A stretch of 64,000 nt of DNA, from contig SJPJ01000001.1 of assembly GCA_007859835.1 (NCBI GenBank), positions 1,995,656 to 2,059,655 on the forward strand, read 5' to 3'. Position 1 is the stretch's first letter; each line of letters begins with the position of its first letter. This DNA comes from Novipirellula herctigrandis (GTDB taxonomy: Bacteria; Planctomycetota; Planctomycetia; Pirellulales; Pirellulaceae). The position numbers and the translations under genes are program-made. Positions 9,983 to 18,093 of this stretch are shown here, piece after piece. The notes under the pieces were generated by a model. It saw only the letters and a list, made by a program, of their open reading frames with translations. It did not search any database and had not been told where the DNA came from.

Positions 9983-11125
9983 ATGCCACTCAACATCCAC
10001 CGGTTTCTAATACGCGGTCTTCTTCTCAGCACTCTCGTCGGGTGGCTACTGAGTTCCGTTTCGATCGCGGCGGATGGCGAACCGCTTGCAGTGAGGACTT
10101 GGCCCAATGGAGTCGTGTCGATCGAAAACCACTGGGGATTGAAACTTTTTGTCAGCACCCATGCCAACCATCAAACAACCATGACTCGCGAGGCCAGCAA
10201 GTCGATTTCCTTGATCGATCCCTTGGATCATGTTCTGTCTCGTTTGCCGAACCAACCGAAACCGGTGTGGCGCAAAGCGAGCGAGATTCAAACGATTGAT
10301 CCAAACGCAATGACAATTCAATCCGTTGGCAGCAACTCACTTCGAGTCAACGTTGACGGTGTCGTTGTGCTGATCGCATCAAACGATTTCAAAGCGGCAA
10401 ACGTGCTTTCCGCCGATAGCGTCGACGTGATGATTCTGACCAATGTTCATGCCGAACAACTTACCTCGGAACCGATCGCCAAGATCGTACGATCAGCGAA
10501 CCCGCGATACCTGATTCCCCTAAATGCATCATCACCGGACAGCACCGTTAGCAACCGAACAAGGCACAACACGCTTGCGGTTTCCGCCGCGGATAAAGGG
10601 CAACAAGAGACACAAACGGTTTTGCTCGGCCCGTCACCGTGGGAGATGTCAAACGAACTCGCGGCACTGTTCACAGAGATGGAACAGTCGTGCAGCCAAT
10701 CTCAGAAAGTGTTTGCTGAACTCTCGACGTCACAAATGAACTTCAAGCCGTCGAACCAAACGCATACGCCGCGCTGGAATGCGGAACACATGATGGGACG
10801 GCAACTACAGTTTTTCTCGCAAATCTACCATGCCATCGACTCCAACATTCCTGTGATGAATTTGAATCCCCAGCAAATGCCGCTTGACTATCGTTTTGCA
10901 CATCCCGATTGGGACGGTGCCGAGGAAGCTCGGCAGATGCAGCGTGTAAGTGATTTCTGTCGCCGCTTCGCTTACCTTCTGGATGGCATGGACATTGACA
11001 AAAAGGCGCCCGGAAGTCGATGGCCATCCCTGCGAGCGTTACTGGTGCAAATGCAAAAGCACTACCAAGAACATACCGCGAACACCGTAAAAAAGTTTGA
11101 GCTACCGGACTTCCCCAAACCGTAA
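9983..11125 (+). CDS. Secreted protein: degenerate MBL-like domain + DinB-like helical bundle
   Basis: The frame opens at 9941, but the ATG at 9983 begins a clean signal peptide (MPLNIHRFLIRGLLLSTL...SIA), so I use it. Residues about 25-200 follow the pattern of a metallo-beta-lactamase/UlaG fold: the line DVMILTNVHAEQL sits where such enzymes carry [T]HxHADH, so the metal ligands appear mostly lost. The C-terminal 170 residues look like a DinB/DUF664-type four-helix bundle, with histidines in WNAEHMMGRQLQF and HYQEHTANTV. DinB-like domains often bind a metal or thiol cofactor. Function is unknown. Confidence 0.6.
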   Translation: MPLNIHRFLIRGLLLSTLVGWLLSSVSIAADGEPLAVRTWPNGVVSIENHWGLKLFVSTHANHQTTMTREASKSISLIDPLDHVLSRLPNQPKPVWRKASEIQTIDPNAMTIQSVGSNSLRVNVDGVVVLIASNDFKAANVLSADSVDVMILTNVHAEQLTSEPIAKIVRSANPRYLIPLNASSPDSTVSNRTRHNTLAVSAADKGQQETQTVLLGPSPWEMSNELAALFTEMEQSCSQSQKVFAELSTSQMNFKPSNQTHTPRWNAEHMMGRQLQFFSQIYHAIDSNIPVMNLNPQQMPLDYRFAHPDWDGAEEARQMQRVSDFCRRFAYLLDGMDIDKKAPGSRWPSLRALLVQMQKHYQEHTANTVKKFELPDFPKP

Positions 11126-11341
11126 GCCAGCGGCCTATTGCCACAACATGACTTCGCCAAAGACGGTCGATCGCCAGTCGTTCTTCCGTGCCCACTCCCG
11201 CTTCACGCTAAATCGCCTTGCAACGACCGGTCGAACACTTCGGGTAGCAATTCGCATAGACTCAAAGCCGATGAAGGGGACTCGGCCGAAAGCCATCACC
11301 GTCGCCCCTTCGAATAGTGCATATTCTCATACTTAGGAAAA

Positions 11342-12358
11342 ATGGGCGTGATCATGGCATACAAAATCAAGGCATACCAAATAGTGACCGCATTCTTGTT
11401 ATCCATTTTTGTCGCCTGCAATATGGGGCTTGCACAGGAACCATCCAATGCCAATCCCAAGACACTCCATGTGCTGTTCATTGGCAACAGCTACACGGCT
11501 AGGCATAACCTTGCCCAGGTCGTCAAAGCGATGTCGGAAGCGGCCAATGCGGAGCTCTCCTTCCTTCCGACGCAAGTCATTTATGGGGGCCAAACGCTCA
11601 AAGCCCATTGGCGATTGGGAACTCAACACATCATCAATCGCCACTGTGTCAATCGTGAACAGGTGGCAGCAACGATTGCGGAGTTGAAAACCGCATCCGA
11701 AGAAGACCCCACTTTCAAACATGCATCCGGTGGACTCACGCGAATGCGAAGCCTGCTTCAAGAAATTGAAAACGGAACGCTTGACCGCACGAAGTGGGAT
11801 TTAGTGGTATTGCAATCGTACCGCGATGATCTGCAAGGAGCTCAGTCCTCGTATATGCGATTCGCCCCCAAGTTCGCTGAATTGGCAAAAGCACAAGACG
11901 CCCGCGTCTTGCTTTATGAAACAACGCCAAGCACTCAAAACCAGTTTCCGATTACCCAGCACCAAGAACCGAGTGCGGTCTTAGAAAAAGCAAGACAGAT
12001 CGCAAAATTAGCCACTCAAATCGACGCCTCGGTCGCTCCGATGTCCTACGTCGCCCTTCAATGCCAAACGAGTAACCCCCAAGTCACACTTCGTTTTGAA
12101 AACGACCCCCACCTGAACCAGACAATGGCTTACTTGACGGCCTGTACAATCTACGCAGCCATCTACGATCGCAGTCCCGAGGGCGTCGCGATTGACTCCG
12201 TCACTGATATTCGTTTTCTCAACAATGATCGCGACAGCGGGAAAGATCGCGATGGTAAACCGATCAAGAAGGTGTTTTCCAAACAAGAACAAGCGTTCCT
12301 GCAAACGACAGCTTGGAGAGCACTTCAGGAATTCAAGAAGAAGTTCCAGCCTCAGTAA
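11342..12358 (+). CDS. Secreted SGNH-fold hydrolase/esterase
   Basis: After a signal peptide ending near AQEPS, block I of the SGNH fold is visible as VLFIGNSYT with the nucleophile S50. The C-terminal block is D255-P-H257, giving the Asp and His. Between them come VVLQSY and a stretch with N200-Q201 that may supply oxyanion residues. Such enzymes deacetylate polysaccharides or cleave other esters; the substrate cannot be told. The start at 11342 follows TAGGAAAA; a second ATG at 11354 is possible. It is 216 bp after the DinB-like gene, so co-transcription is uncertain. Confidence 0.75.
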   Translation: MGVIMAYKIKAYQIVTAFLLSIFVACNMGLAQEPSNANPKTLHVLFIGNSYTARHNLAQVVKAMSEAANAELSFLPTQVIYGGQTLKAHWRLGTQHIINRHCVNREQVAATIAELKTASEEDPTFKHASGGLTRMRSLLQEIENGTLDRTKWDLVVLQSYRDDLQGAQSSYMRFAPKFAELAKAQDARVLLYETTPSTQNQFPITQHQEPSAVLEKARQIAKLATQIDASVAPMSYVALQCQTSNPQVTLRFENDPHLNQTMAYLTACTIYAAIYDRSPEGVAIDSVTDIRFLNNDRDSGKDRDGKPIKKVFSKQEQAFLQTTAWRALQEFKKKFQPQ

Positions 12359-12905
12359 GATGCGTTGCATGACAGACGGTGCCTGTCATGCTTAGGCAAA
12401 AAAATGACCAGACGCTCGGGGTCGTTCATAGCACATGTGGACCGGCTGACCTCGACATTCCGCCCCCGCCAGTCGCCAGTTTGCGGCCAGCCAGCCCAGA
12501 AATGGCGCCAGCCAGCCCAGAAATGGCGCCAGTTAGCCCAGACATGGCGCTGCGGCGAATCCCAGGGCGTCTGTTCGGCTCCGATCCGCCTCCGCTGACC
12601 AAACACCTATGCATTCGCATAGAAATCGCCTGGTTTTGCATCCCCTTCGGAGCAAGAAGGCTGTTGCTGGACCAGAAATGAAGAGACACTCCCGCTCACA
12701 CCCCATCCTCCACAATCCACACATTCCCCCTATTTGCGACAGTTTGGCCTTGCCAGTGTTAGGCACCCCACTAAACTGGGGGCAAGAAGTTGCACGCGTT
12801 TTTTGTCAACAATCAACATTGTTTCTTCTTCAAACCAATCCAGTTCACCCGGTATTTTGTGGTCCGATTATCTCGGATTAGAATCCCTTCCTCGAGAACT
12901 TCTTT
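12359..12905. other. Gap carrying a 21-bp tandem repeat
   Basis: No supported gene in about 550 bp. The repeat at 12487-12549 opens frames on both strands that are by-products of repetition. The final 150 bp probably hold the promoter of the PEP-CTERM gene. Confidence 0.5.
12487..12549. repeat. 21-bp tandem repeat, three copies
   Basis: Three contiguous 21-bp units (12487-12507, 12508-12528, 12529-12549). The first two are identical and the third differs at three positions. The core is CCAGCCCAGAAATGGCG. With no spacers it is a minisatellite-like repeat, not CRISPR. Confidence 0.9.
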
Positions 12906-13778
12906 ATGAAATTTTTGATCCAATCACTTCTATGTTTCGGTACGATTCTGGCCCCACTCGCCACCGCAAACGCGGCGATCGTTGTCTCGGAAGATTTTAG
13001 TGGCTTGGCTGCCAATCAGTCACTCGGCGCCAGTCCTGACTGGAACGTTAAGTGGGATGGGGGCGACACTTCGCAGCAAAATCTGATCACCGGCGACGGG
13101 GCTGGAATCGCGACCCTCGATACCACGGTTGCCAAAATCAACTACCGAGCTGTCCACCAGACTGGCTTCTCCATTAGTGGAAGCGACACCGCAACCATCA
13201 CTTCCAACTTTCAATACACTCACAGCGCTGGTGGCAACACAGCCAGTCCCAACGAGAATTTCTTTGGCATCCTGGTCTCGGACGCACCACAGTGGTGGTC
13301 TGGAGCCAACAAGAGCATTTCCGTGGCCAACCGAGGCGGTGCGATTGGAAATAGGCTTCCTGTCGCGCCCTGGATTCAAAACTGGCAAACTCATGGCAGC
13401 CTAGGCGTTAACACCGCCGACGGGGGTACCAGCGAGTGGCTGACCGCCGAGTTAGCCCTGTCGATCAACGGCGCCGGCAACTACGAAGGCACTCTGGCAC
13501 TTACCCGTGTCTTGGATGGCTCGTCCGTTTGGACCACGGATCCCATCGACTTGGGCATCGCAGCGGGGACCCCCGTCTACGGTGGCTATACAACGGATTA
13601 CAACCAACCCGGCTCCGCAACCGGAGACCCCAATTTGAGCATCAACGACGTCACCAGTATCAGCGCAATCACTGTCGACAACTTCGCGATTTCTGTCACC
13701 GCCGTTCCCGAGCCGAGCTCGCTGGCATTGCTTGGCCTCGGTGGAATGGGATTGCTGACCCGTCGTCGTCGCGTCTGA
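12906..13778 (+). CDS. PEP-CTERM sorting-domain protein, LamG-like
   Basis: The protein has a signal peptide (MKFLIQSLLCFGTILAPLATANA) and a beta-rich body of about 235 residues. The C-terminal PEP-CTERM signal is VPEPSSLALLGLGGMGLL followed by TRRRRV. This signal is recognised by exosortase/archaeosortase-type enzymes and is typical of biofilm or polysaccharide-associated surface proteins. The body resembles planctomycete LamG/concanavalin-like domains (EDFSGLAANQSLG at the start), but the ligand is unknown. No exosortase gene is in the window. A strong terminator follows at 13809, so it is probably a single-gene unit. Confidence 0.85.
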   Translation: MKFLIQSLLCFGTILAPLATANAAIVVSEDFSGLAANQSLGASPDWNVKWDGGDTSQQNLITGDGAGIATLDTTVAKINYRAVHQTGFSISGSDTATITSNFQYTHSAGGNTASPNENFFGILVSDAPQWWSGANKSISVANRGGAIGNRLPVAPWIQNWQTHGSLGVNTADGGTSEWLTAELALSINGAGNYEGTLALTRVLDGSSVWTTDPIDLGIAAGTPVYGGYTTDYNQPGSATGDPNLSINDVTSISAITVDNFAISVTAVPEPSSLALLGLGGMGLLTRRRRV

Positions 13779-13808
13779 TCTAGATCAAACGTGTAAGCAA
13801 ATCTTTCG

Positions 13809-13841
13809 AAGGTGTGGCCCATCATGGCCGCACCTTTTTTT
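13809..13841 (+). terminator. Rho-independent terminator of the PEP-CTERM gene
   Basis: The arm AAGGTGTGGCC pairs with GGCCGCACCTT (one G-U pair) around a short loop and runs into a T-tract, 30 bp after the stop codon. A 14-bp direct repeat (TTTTTGTAGGTGGA, twice) overlaps the T-tract and follows it. Confidence 0.85.
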
Positions 13842-14125
13842 GTAGGTGGATTTTTGTAGGTGGATTTCCAGTCGGCGACGAAACCGCGTTGTGACGCAGT
13901 AGCTGCTGTTGCATCAACGGAAGCCAAGCATTGGCCCCTTTGTCCACGGATGACCGACTGAACGGGGTCGGTATCGCACCTATGACCTTTTGTTTATTTC
14001 ATCTTGTCGCGTTCATTCGCGATGGGATGGTGGATCTCGATGCTTTGCTGAAGTTACCGATCCATGAACAGAATCGTTACAATACCGTTCGCTAGACTTC
14101 ATTTTTCCCGTTGGTGAGTAGATAG

Positions 14126-14836
14126 ATGACAAATCGTTTTTCGACAATCGCGTTACTAGGTGTCGTGATTGGATCGCTAGCGTCAATCGCATGGGGGCAG
14201 GAATCGGTGCAAAGCCCTAAGAAACTTGCTGTGGCCGCAGGTCAAGAGAAGATCATTGATCGATTTGCTGGTTCGCTTAACGAACGATGGCAATGGCTGC
14301 GAGAGAACAAAGCAGGATGGCGAATCAGTGAATCGGGCTTGGAGGTTTTGATCGAGCCCGGCAATATGTGGGGGGCTTCCAATGACGCAAAGAACATCTT
14401 AGTCCAACCGTTGCCCGATGGTTGGAAGGACGCAGTGGAGGTAAGTGTGGAACTCTCTCATCATCCAAAAAAACGATGGGAACAAGCCAACCTGGTTTGG
14501 TATTACAGTGACAGCGCGATGGTCAAGTTAGGCCTCGAAATTGAACATGGAATCACGAACATCGTGATGGGACGAGAGGAAGGCGACAAGACCCGCACCG
14601 TGGTGATCATTCCCTACGCAGATCCGGTCGTGCAGCTTCGCCTAACAGTAGTCGGCCAAGAAATTCGTGGTTACTTTCGTCCCCTAGGTACAACGGATTG
14701 GACCGAAGCCGGTGTGTCGACTCTCCCAGAGACATCATCTGCGCTGCCCCCACAAGTCAGCTTGCAGTTCTATCAAGGAGAAGCCGGCTCGAATCGGTGG
14801 GCGACCGTGAAATGGCTTGAGATAAAGAAACTTTAA
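14126..14836 (+). CDS. Secreted DUF1349-type concanavalin-like protein
   Basis: A signal peptide (MTNRFSTIALLGVVIGSLASIAWG) is followed by about 190 residues with the DUF1349 pattern (RWQWLRENKAGWRIS; ANLVWYYSDSAMVKLGLE; a final VKWLEIKKL strand). The fold is the beta-sandwich also found at the C-terminus of many GH43 enzymes, and here it stands alone. Related proteins are called 'regulation of enolase 1' family, a name that says little about function. A role in binding sugar is a guess. No operon partner is evident. Confidence 0.7.
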   Translation: MTNRFSTIALLGVVIGSLASIAWGQESVQSPKKLAVAAGQEKIIDRFAGSLNERWQWLRENKAGWRISESGLEVLIEPGNMWGASNDAKNILVQPLPDGWKDAVEVSVELSHHPKKRWEQANLVWYYSDSAMVKLGLEIEHGITNIVMGREEGDKTRTVVIIPYADPVVQLRLTVVGQEIRGYFRPLGTTDWTEAGVSTLPETSSALPPQVSLQFYQGEAGSNRWATVKWLEIKKL

Positions 14837-15219
14837 GCCATGGGTTCACAGCATACCGGTGCTATTCTCTGAACGTGATAAGTGCCCCAAGGGTTGCAAA
14901 CGTACCTGGCGCGACAACATCGCGATCAATCGTCTCCGCATCGATTTCCTTCATCGCTGCACCTGCATTCATCAGCTACGCCTGCATTCATCGCTACACA
15001 GCTGGCACTTTGGCCAAAGAACTTGGTAGCGATGTCGGCGTAAGGTGCAGCGGTTCCCGACACGCCAACACGCGTCTGTCTTTGAAGCACCTAGGGTAAG
15101 AGAATCGACTATCGGCCTGATCGCGGGCGTCGGCCTCAGAAGTCCAAGCAAGCACCACAGACAAGCTACTATCGTCGGCCTCACGATAGCCTCGGTCGCT
15201 GATGTCGACGTCGGCTGAA
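14837..15219. other. Gap with no supported gene
   Basis: About 380 bp between converging genes. I see only a short direct repeat (CCTGCATTCATC, twice, near 14960-14990). Confidence 0.4.
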
Positions 15220-15723
15220 TCATTCATCCTCGCTCTTTCCTGACCCTACAGGTTTGCCCACTACGTTTAGATTGAATCCGCCATGGTTCTCGCTGGCGTC
15301 CCAATAGTCGACAATAAAAGCATAGATGAAAACCTGCTCTGAATTTATCGACTCCGCATTGGGCGTCTGAAATCGCAACTGTTTGCCCGGAAAAAGGACT
15401 TCGACGCGTGTCGCGTGACCAACCTCGTGAGCCATGCAATACATAACGAATACACCGGGCACTCGATCGGCGTCTTTACCGGTTTGTGGTGAGAAGTAGG
15501 CGTTGCCTTCAGCAGTAACGCGATACTCATAGCCGCGTCTAAGTTGGAGCTTGGTCGCGTGCTTCGCTGGAGTCACTTTCTGTGTCATGAACAAACAGTT
15601 TGCACTAGCATCAACCCGCAAAGTCGCTTTGTGTTCGTTCTGAATCTCTACTGCAAATGGGGAATCGGTAAAAGTTCCGCAAACCAACACACACACGATC
15701 GTGATGGACAATGCTCGAAACAT
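15220..15723 (-). CDS. Secreted stand-alone copy of the HtrA-like protein's N-terminal domain
   Basis: The protein (about 167 residues) aligns by eye with residues 25-155 of the neighbouring protease: NCLFMTQKVTPAKHATKLQLRRGYEYRV here against HCVVMPVEQPLSQKAVKLQLKLGYRYQV there (differing lengths reflect gaps), then VLFPGKQLRFQTP against VLRPGEELEFQTP, and ENHGGFNLNVVG against KNHGGYELSLIG. I choose the ATG ending at 15723 because AGGAAG lies about 7 bp before it and a signal peptide follows. It is 32 bp downstream of the protease gene on the same strand, so the two are probably one operon arising from tandem duplication. The domain is unnamed to me; a periplasmic sensing or substrate-binding role is a guess. 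Confidence 0.65.
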   Translation of the reverse strand: MFRALSITIVCVLVCGTFTDSPFAVEIQNEHKATLRVDASANCLFMTQKVTPAKHATKLQLRRGYEYRVTAEGNAYFSPQTGKDADRVPGVFVMYCMAHEVGHATRVEVLFPGKQLRFQTPNAESINSEQVFIYAFIVDYWDASENHGGFNLNVVGKPVGSGKSEDE

Positions 15724-15755
15724 GAATGGCTTCCTTTGCAAATCTCTCGCGTATT

Positions 15756-16841
15756 TCATCGCCAATTTTGAACCATGACGACCGATGGACTAATCGTCTC
15801 GTACACAGCGTCCCACTCCGAGGCTTCGCCCGTCGTCGCAATCGCGGTCCCACCAAAGTCCGGCAGATTGTCTTTCAGGAACTGAATCATATCGGATCCG
15901 GGACGAGCCATCCCGTAGCTGTCCGTATCTTCGGTATCCTCGCTCTTGGCGGTTATGATCCCAACGACTTGCCCCTGCTTATTGCATAGTGGACCACCAC
16001 TATTACCAGGATTTACCATACAATCGAGCAAATACATACCGTCGGTCGACGCGTCCGGTAGCGCGCTAATAACCCCGGTCGTAATCTTTAGTCGACGTCC
16101 TGTCGTCGCCCCCAGAGGAAAACCAAATGCGCCAATATTCGATCCTGGATTCAGTTTGGTGGACGCGATCTTCAATGGTGTCAGCGCGACGTCGTTGGGA
16201 TTAACTCGCAACAACGCAAGATCGCTTTCCTTATCCGTGGCGACGACACTCGCGTTGATACTTGGACGGCCAGCAAACAGAACCTCTCGCTCGCTGCCAC
16301 CGTCGATCACATGATAATTCGACAACAGGTAGCCTCTTGAATCAACCACAAAAGCCGTTCCAGATCCAACGAGCAGCCGCGACGAGGATCGTCCTATGAG
16401 GCTAAGTTCGTATCCACCATGGTTTTTGTGCTCGGCGGATTCGTCGACGAAAAAGGCAGAAAGAAACACGTCGGCATCCGAGCAACTGCCAACCTCAGGC
16501 GTTTGAAATTCCAGCTCTTCGCCAGGCCTTAGCACGCTATAGCGAGTTGCATATCCGTCTTCCTCCTGATTGGAACTGTAGAACAGGACGACGCCGAGCA
16601 TGGGATTGGCTTCACCGGGTGACGAGTAAGCGGCCCCTTTCGCCAAAACCTGATATCTGTAACCCAACTTCAGCTGTAGTTTGACTGCCTTTTGACTCAA
16701 CGGCTGTTCAACCGGCATGACGACACAATGGCGTTCAGCGTCGACATAACAAGTCGCCTCATTGCCTAGGGCGGACACGCCAAACAGCGAGTAATGAATT
16801 GCGACTATGCACACCAGAGAGACAATCTTCAGAGATCTCAT
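15756..16841 (-). CDS. Secreted trypsin-like (HtrA/DegP-type) serine protease with novel N-domain
   Basis: After a signal peptide, residues about 28-150 form a beta-rich domain shared with the next gene. Residues about 155-320 are a trypsin-fold protease with the full triad: H177 (LLSNYHVIDG), D207 (KESDLALL) and S281 (NPGNSGGPL). There is no PDZ domain; the last 40 residues form a short extension ending in VVMVQNWR. The protein should act outside the cytoplasm. First gene of a likely two-gene operon. Confidence 0.85.
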   Translation of the reverse strand: MRSLKIVSLVCIVAIHYSLFGVSALGNEATCYVDAERHCVVMPVEQPLSQKAVKLQLKLGYRYQVLAKGAAYSSPGEANPMLGVVLFYSSNQEEDGYATRYSVLRPGEELEFQTPEVGSCSDADVFLSAFFVDESAEHKNHGGYELSLIGRSSSRLLVGSGTAFVVDSRGYLLSNYHVIDGGSEREVLFAGRPSINASVVATDKESDLALLRVNPNDVALTPLKIASTKLNPGSNIGAFGFPLGATTGRRLKITTGVISALPDASTDGMYLLDCMVNPGNSGGPLCNKQGQVVGIITAKSEDTEDTDSYGMARPGSDMIQFLKDNLPDFGGTAIATTGEASEWDAVYETISPSVVMVQNWR

Positions 16842-17346
16842 GACATGCCCGTAGCGTTGAAGTTCGAATTGTTTCGGCGATCGAACGCCGACTTTTTCCG
16901 ATCGTCATTGTAACTATCTGGATTCGCAATTCAACTCGCACCCCACCTGGCTTCGCCTTCAGCAAGTGCCTTCACGATCTGTTCAGGCTTTCGATCAATT
17001 CAGGCTTACGATCTGTTTAGGCTTTCGTCGTTTTCGCGACTTCGTCATTTCAAGCGTCTCCTCGGCCATTTTCGGCCGGTACACTCTCATAGCTGATGGA
17101 TCAGGTTTTGGGGAAAACGCCGCCACGACCTTACAATGTCTCGTTGAATACCAGGCCGCGTTGAATACAAAGGTTTGGGAGACATTATGCTAAAGGATGG
17201 TTTCGCAATTTCGGTTTCGCAGACGAAGCACTTATTTGGAGGCATAGTTCCCAATGCATTTGTCATTGAAAATTTAGACATTCTGCTGAAATTGGCGCAC
17301 TACGCTGGCAAATGCGGGCTCAACCTATGTGGGCCAAGGATGAATT
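16842..17346. other. Divergent intergenic region with 17-bp repeats
   Basis: About 500 bp between the divergent protease and membrane-protein genes. It holds three imperfect 17-bp repeats at 16975-17025 and no supported gene. Confidence 0.5.
16975..17025. repeat. 17-bp imperfect tandem repeat, three copies
   Basis: Units CGATCTGTTCAGGCTTT, CGATCAATTCAGGCTTA and CGATCTGTTTAGGCTTT follow one another without spacers. They may be an operator array or a minisatellite. Confidence 0.8.
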
Positions 17347-18066
17347 ATGACATTCTCAAAACTGCGTTCACGAACTTCAATTTACCCGGCTTTCATCGGG
17401 GTTAGCTTGTTGTTGGGGTTGATCATTCCGGGGTTCTACGAATGGACTGGCTCGGATCAAAGCCGGCCATCGCCCTTGATCGGCCAGTTCGCGTTGGGGA
17501 TGATAATCGGCGGCGTGGCCATTTGCCTAACGCTGCCATTATTGCCCATTAAGTCTGATGCACCGGAGGCAGAGAACAGACGCCCGTTACGGTTTCACGT
17601 TCGCACCCTGCTCGCTCTGACAGCGGCCACCGCTATCTGCATTGCGGCGCTGCTTAAATTCCCAATGATTGCTGCCAGCGTGTTGTGCGGAGGTGCGTTT
17701 ATTCACTTCGCCTGGTTTTTTGCACGAAACCCACAACATCGATGGCCCGCATCCACACTCTTAGCGTGCATGTCTCTACCGTTTGTTTGGATCATCAGCT
17801 ACGACGAACTTGACAATATCTTACAAGCGCTTTTGTTTATGGCTGCGGGGTTTCCGATGCTGCTTCCCTCGGCACTCATCGTCGGTTGGTTCGGCCATAA
17901 CTTTCACGAGTCGATGTGGTTGTCGATCCTATTGACTGGGGCAGAGCTAGCCATCGGCACATGGCTTATTGGGCTGGGGCCGAAACGTACGATCGCTTAT
18001 CTCATCGTTGTGACTGTGGTGTCCGTTTTCAGCTCGTTCTGCTTCCACGCGTTGGTATTAGCGTAA
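17347..18066 (+). CDS. Polytopic membrane protein of unknown function
   Basis: The 239-residue protein has about seven hydrophobic segments (starting near residues 12, 46, 87, 105, 138, 160, 195 and 215, some short). The segment LRFHVRTLLALTAATAI resembles the 'FSLRTLLLLTTLVA' element common in planctomycete inner-membrane proteins, whose role is not known. GGGCCAAGG before the ATG could serve as a ribosome-binding site. It stands alone, converging on the sulfatase gene. Confidence 0.6.
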   Translation: MTFSKLRSRTSIYPAFIGVSLLLGLIIPGFYEWTGSDQSRPSPLIGQFALGMIIGGVAICLTLPLLPIKSDAPEAENRRPLRFHVRTLLALTAATAICIAALLKFPMIAASVLCGGAFIHFAWFFARNPQHRWPASTLLACMSLPFVWIISYDELDNILQALLFMAAGFPMLLPSALIVGWFGHNFHESMWLSILLTGAELAIGTWLIGLGPKRTIAYLIVVTVVSVFSSFCFHALVLA

Positions 18067-18093
18067 CTTCTTCGACGACCCAATTCATCATAC

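Noticed and set aside
12426..12689. Minus-strand frame with SGLAGAI repeats
   Set aside because: The repetition comes from the 21-bp DNA repeat, and overlapping frames are open on the other strand too.
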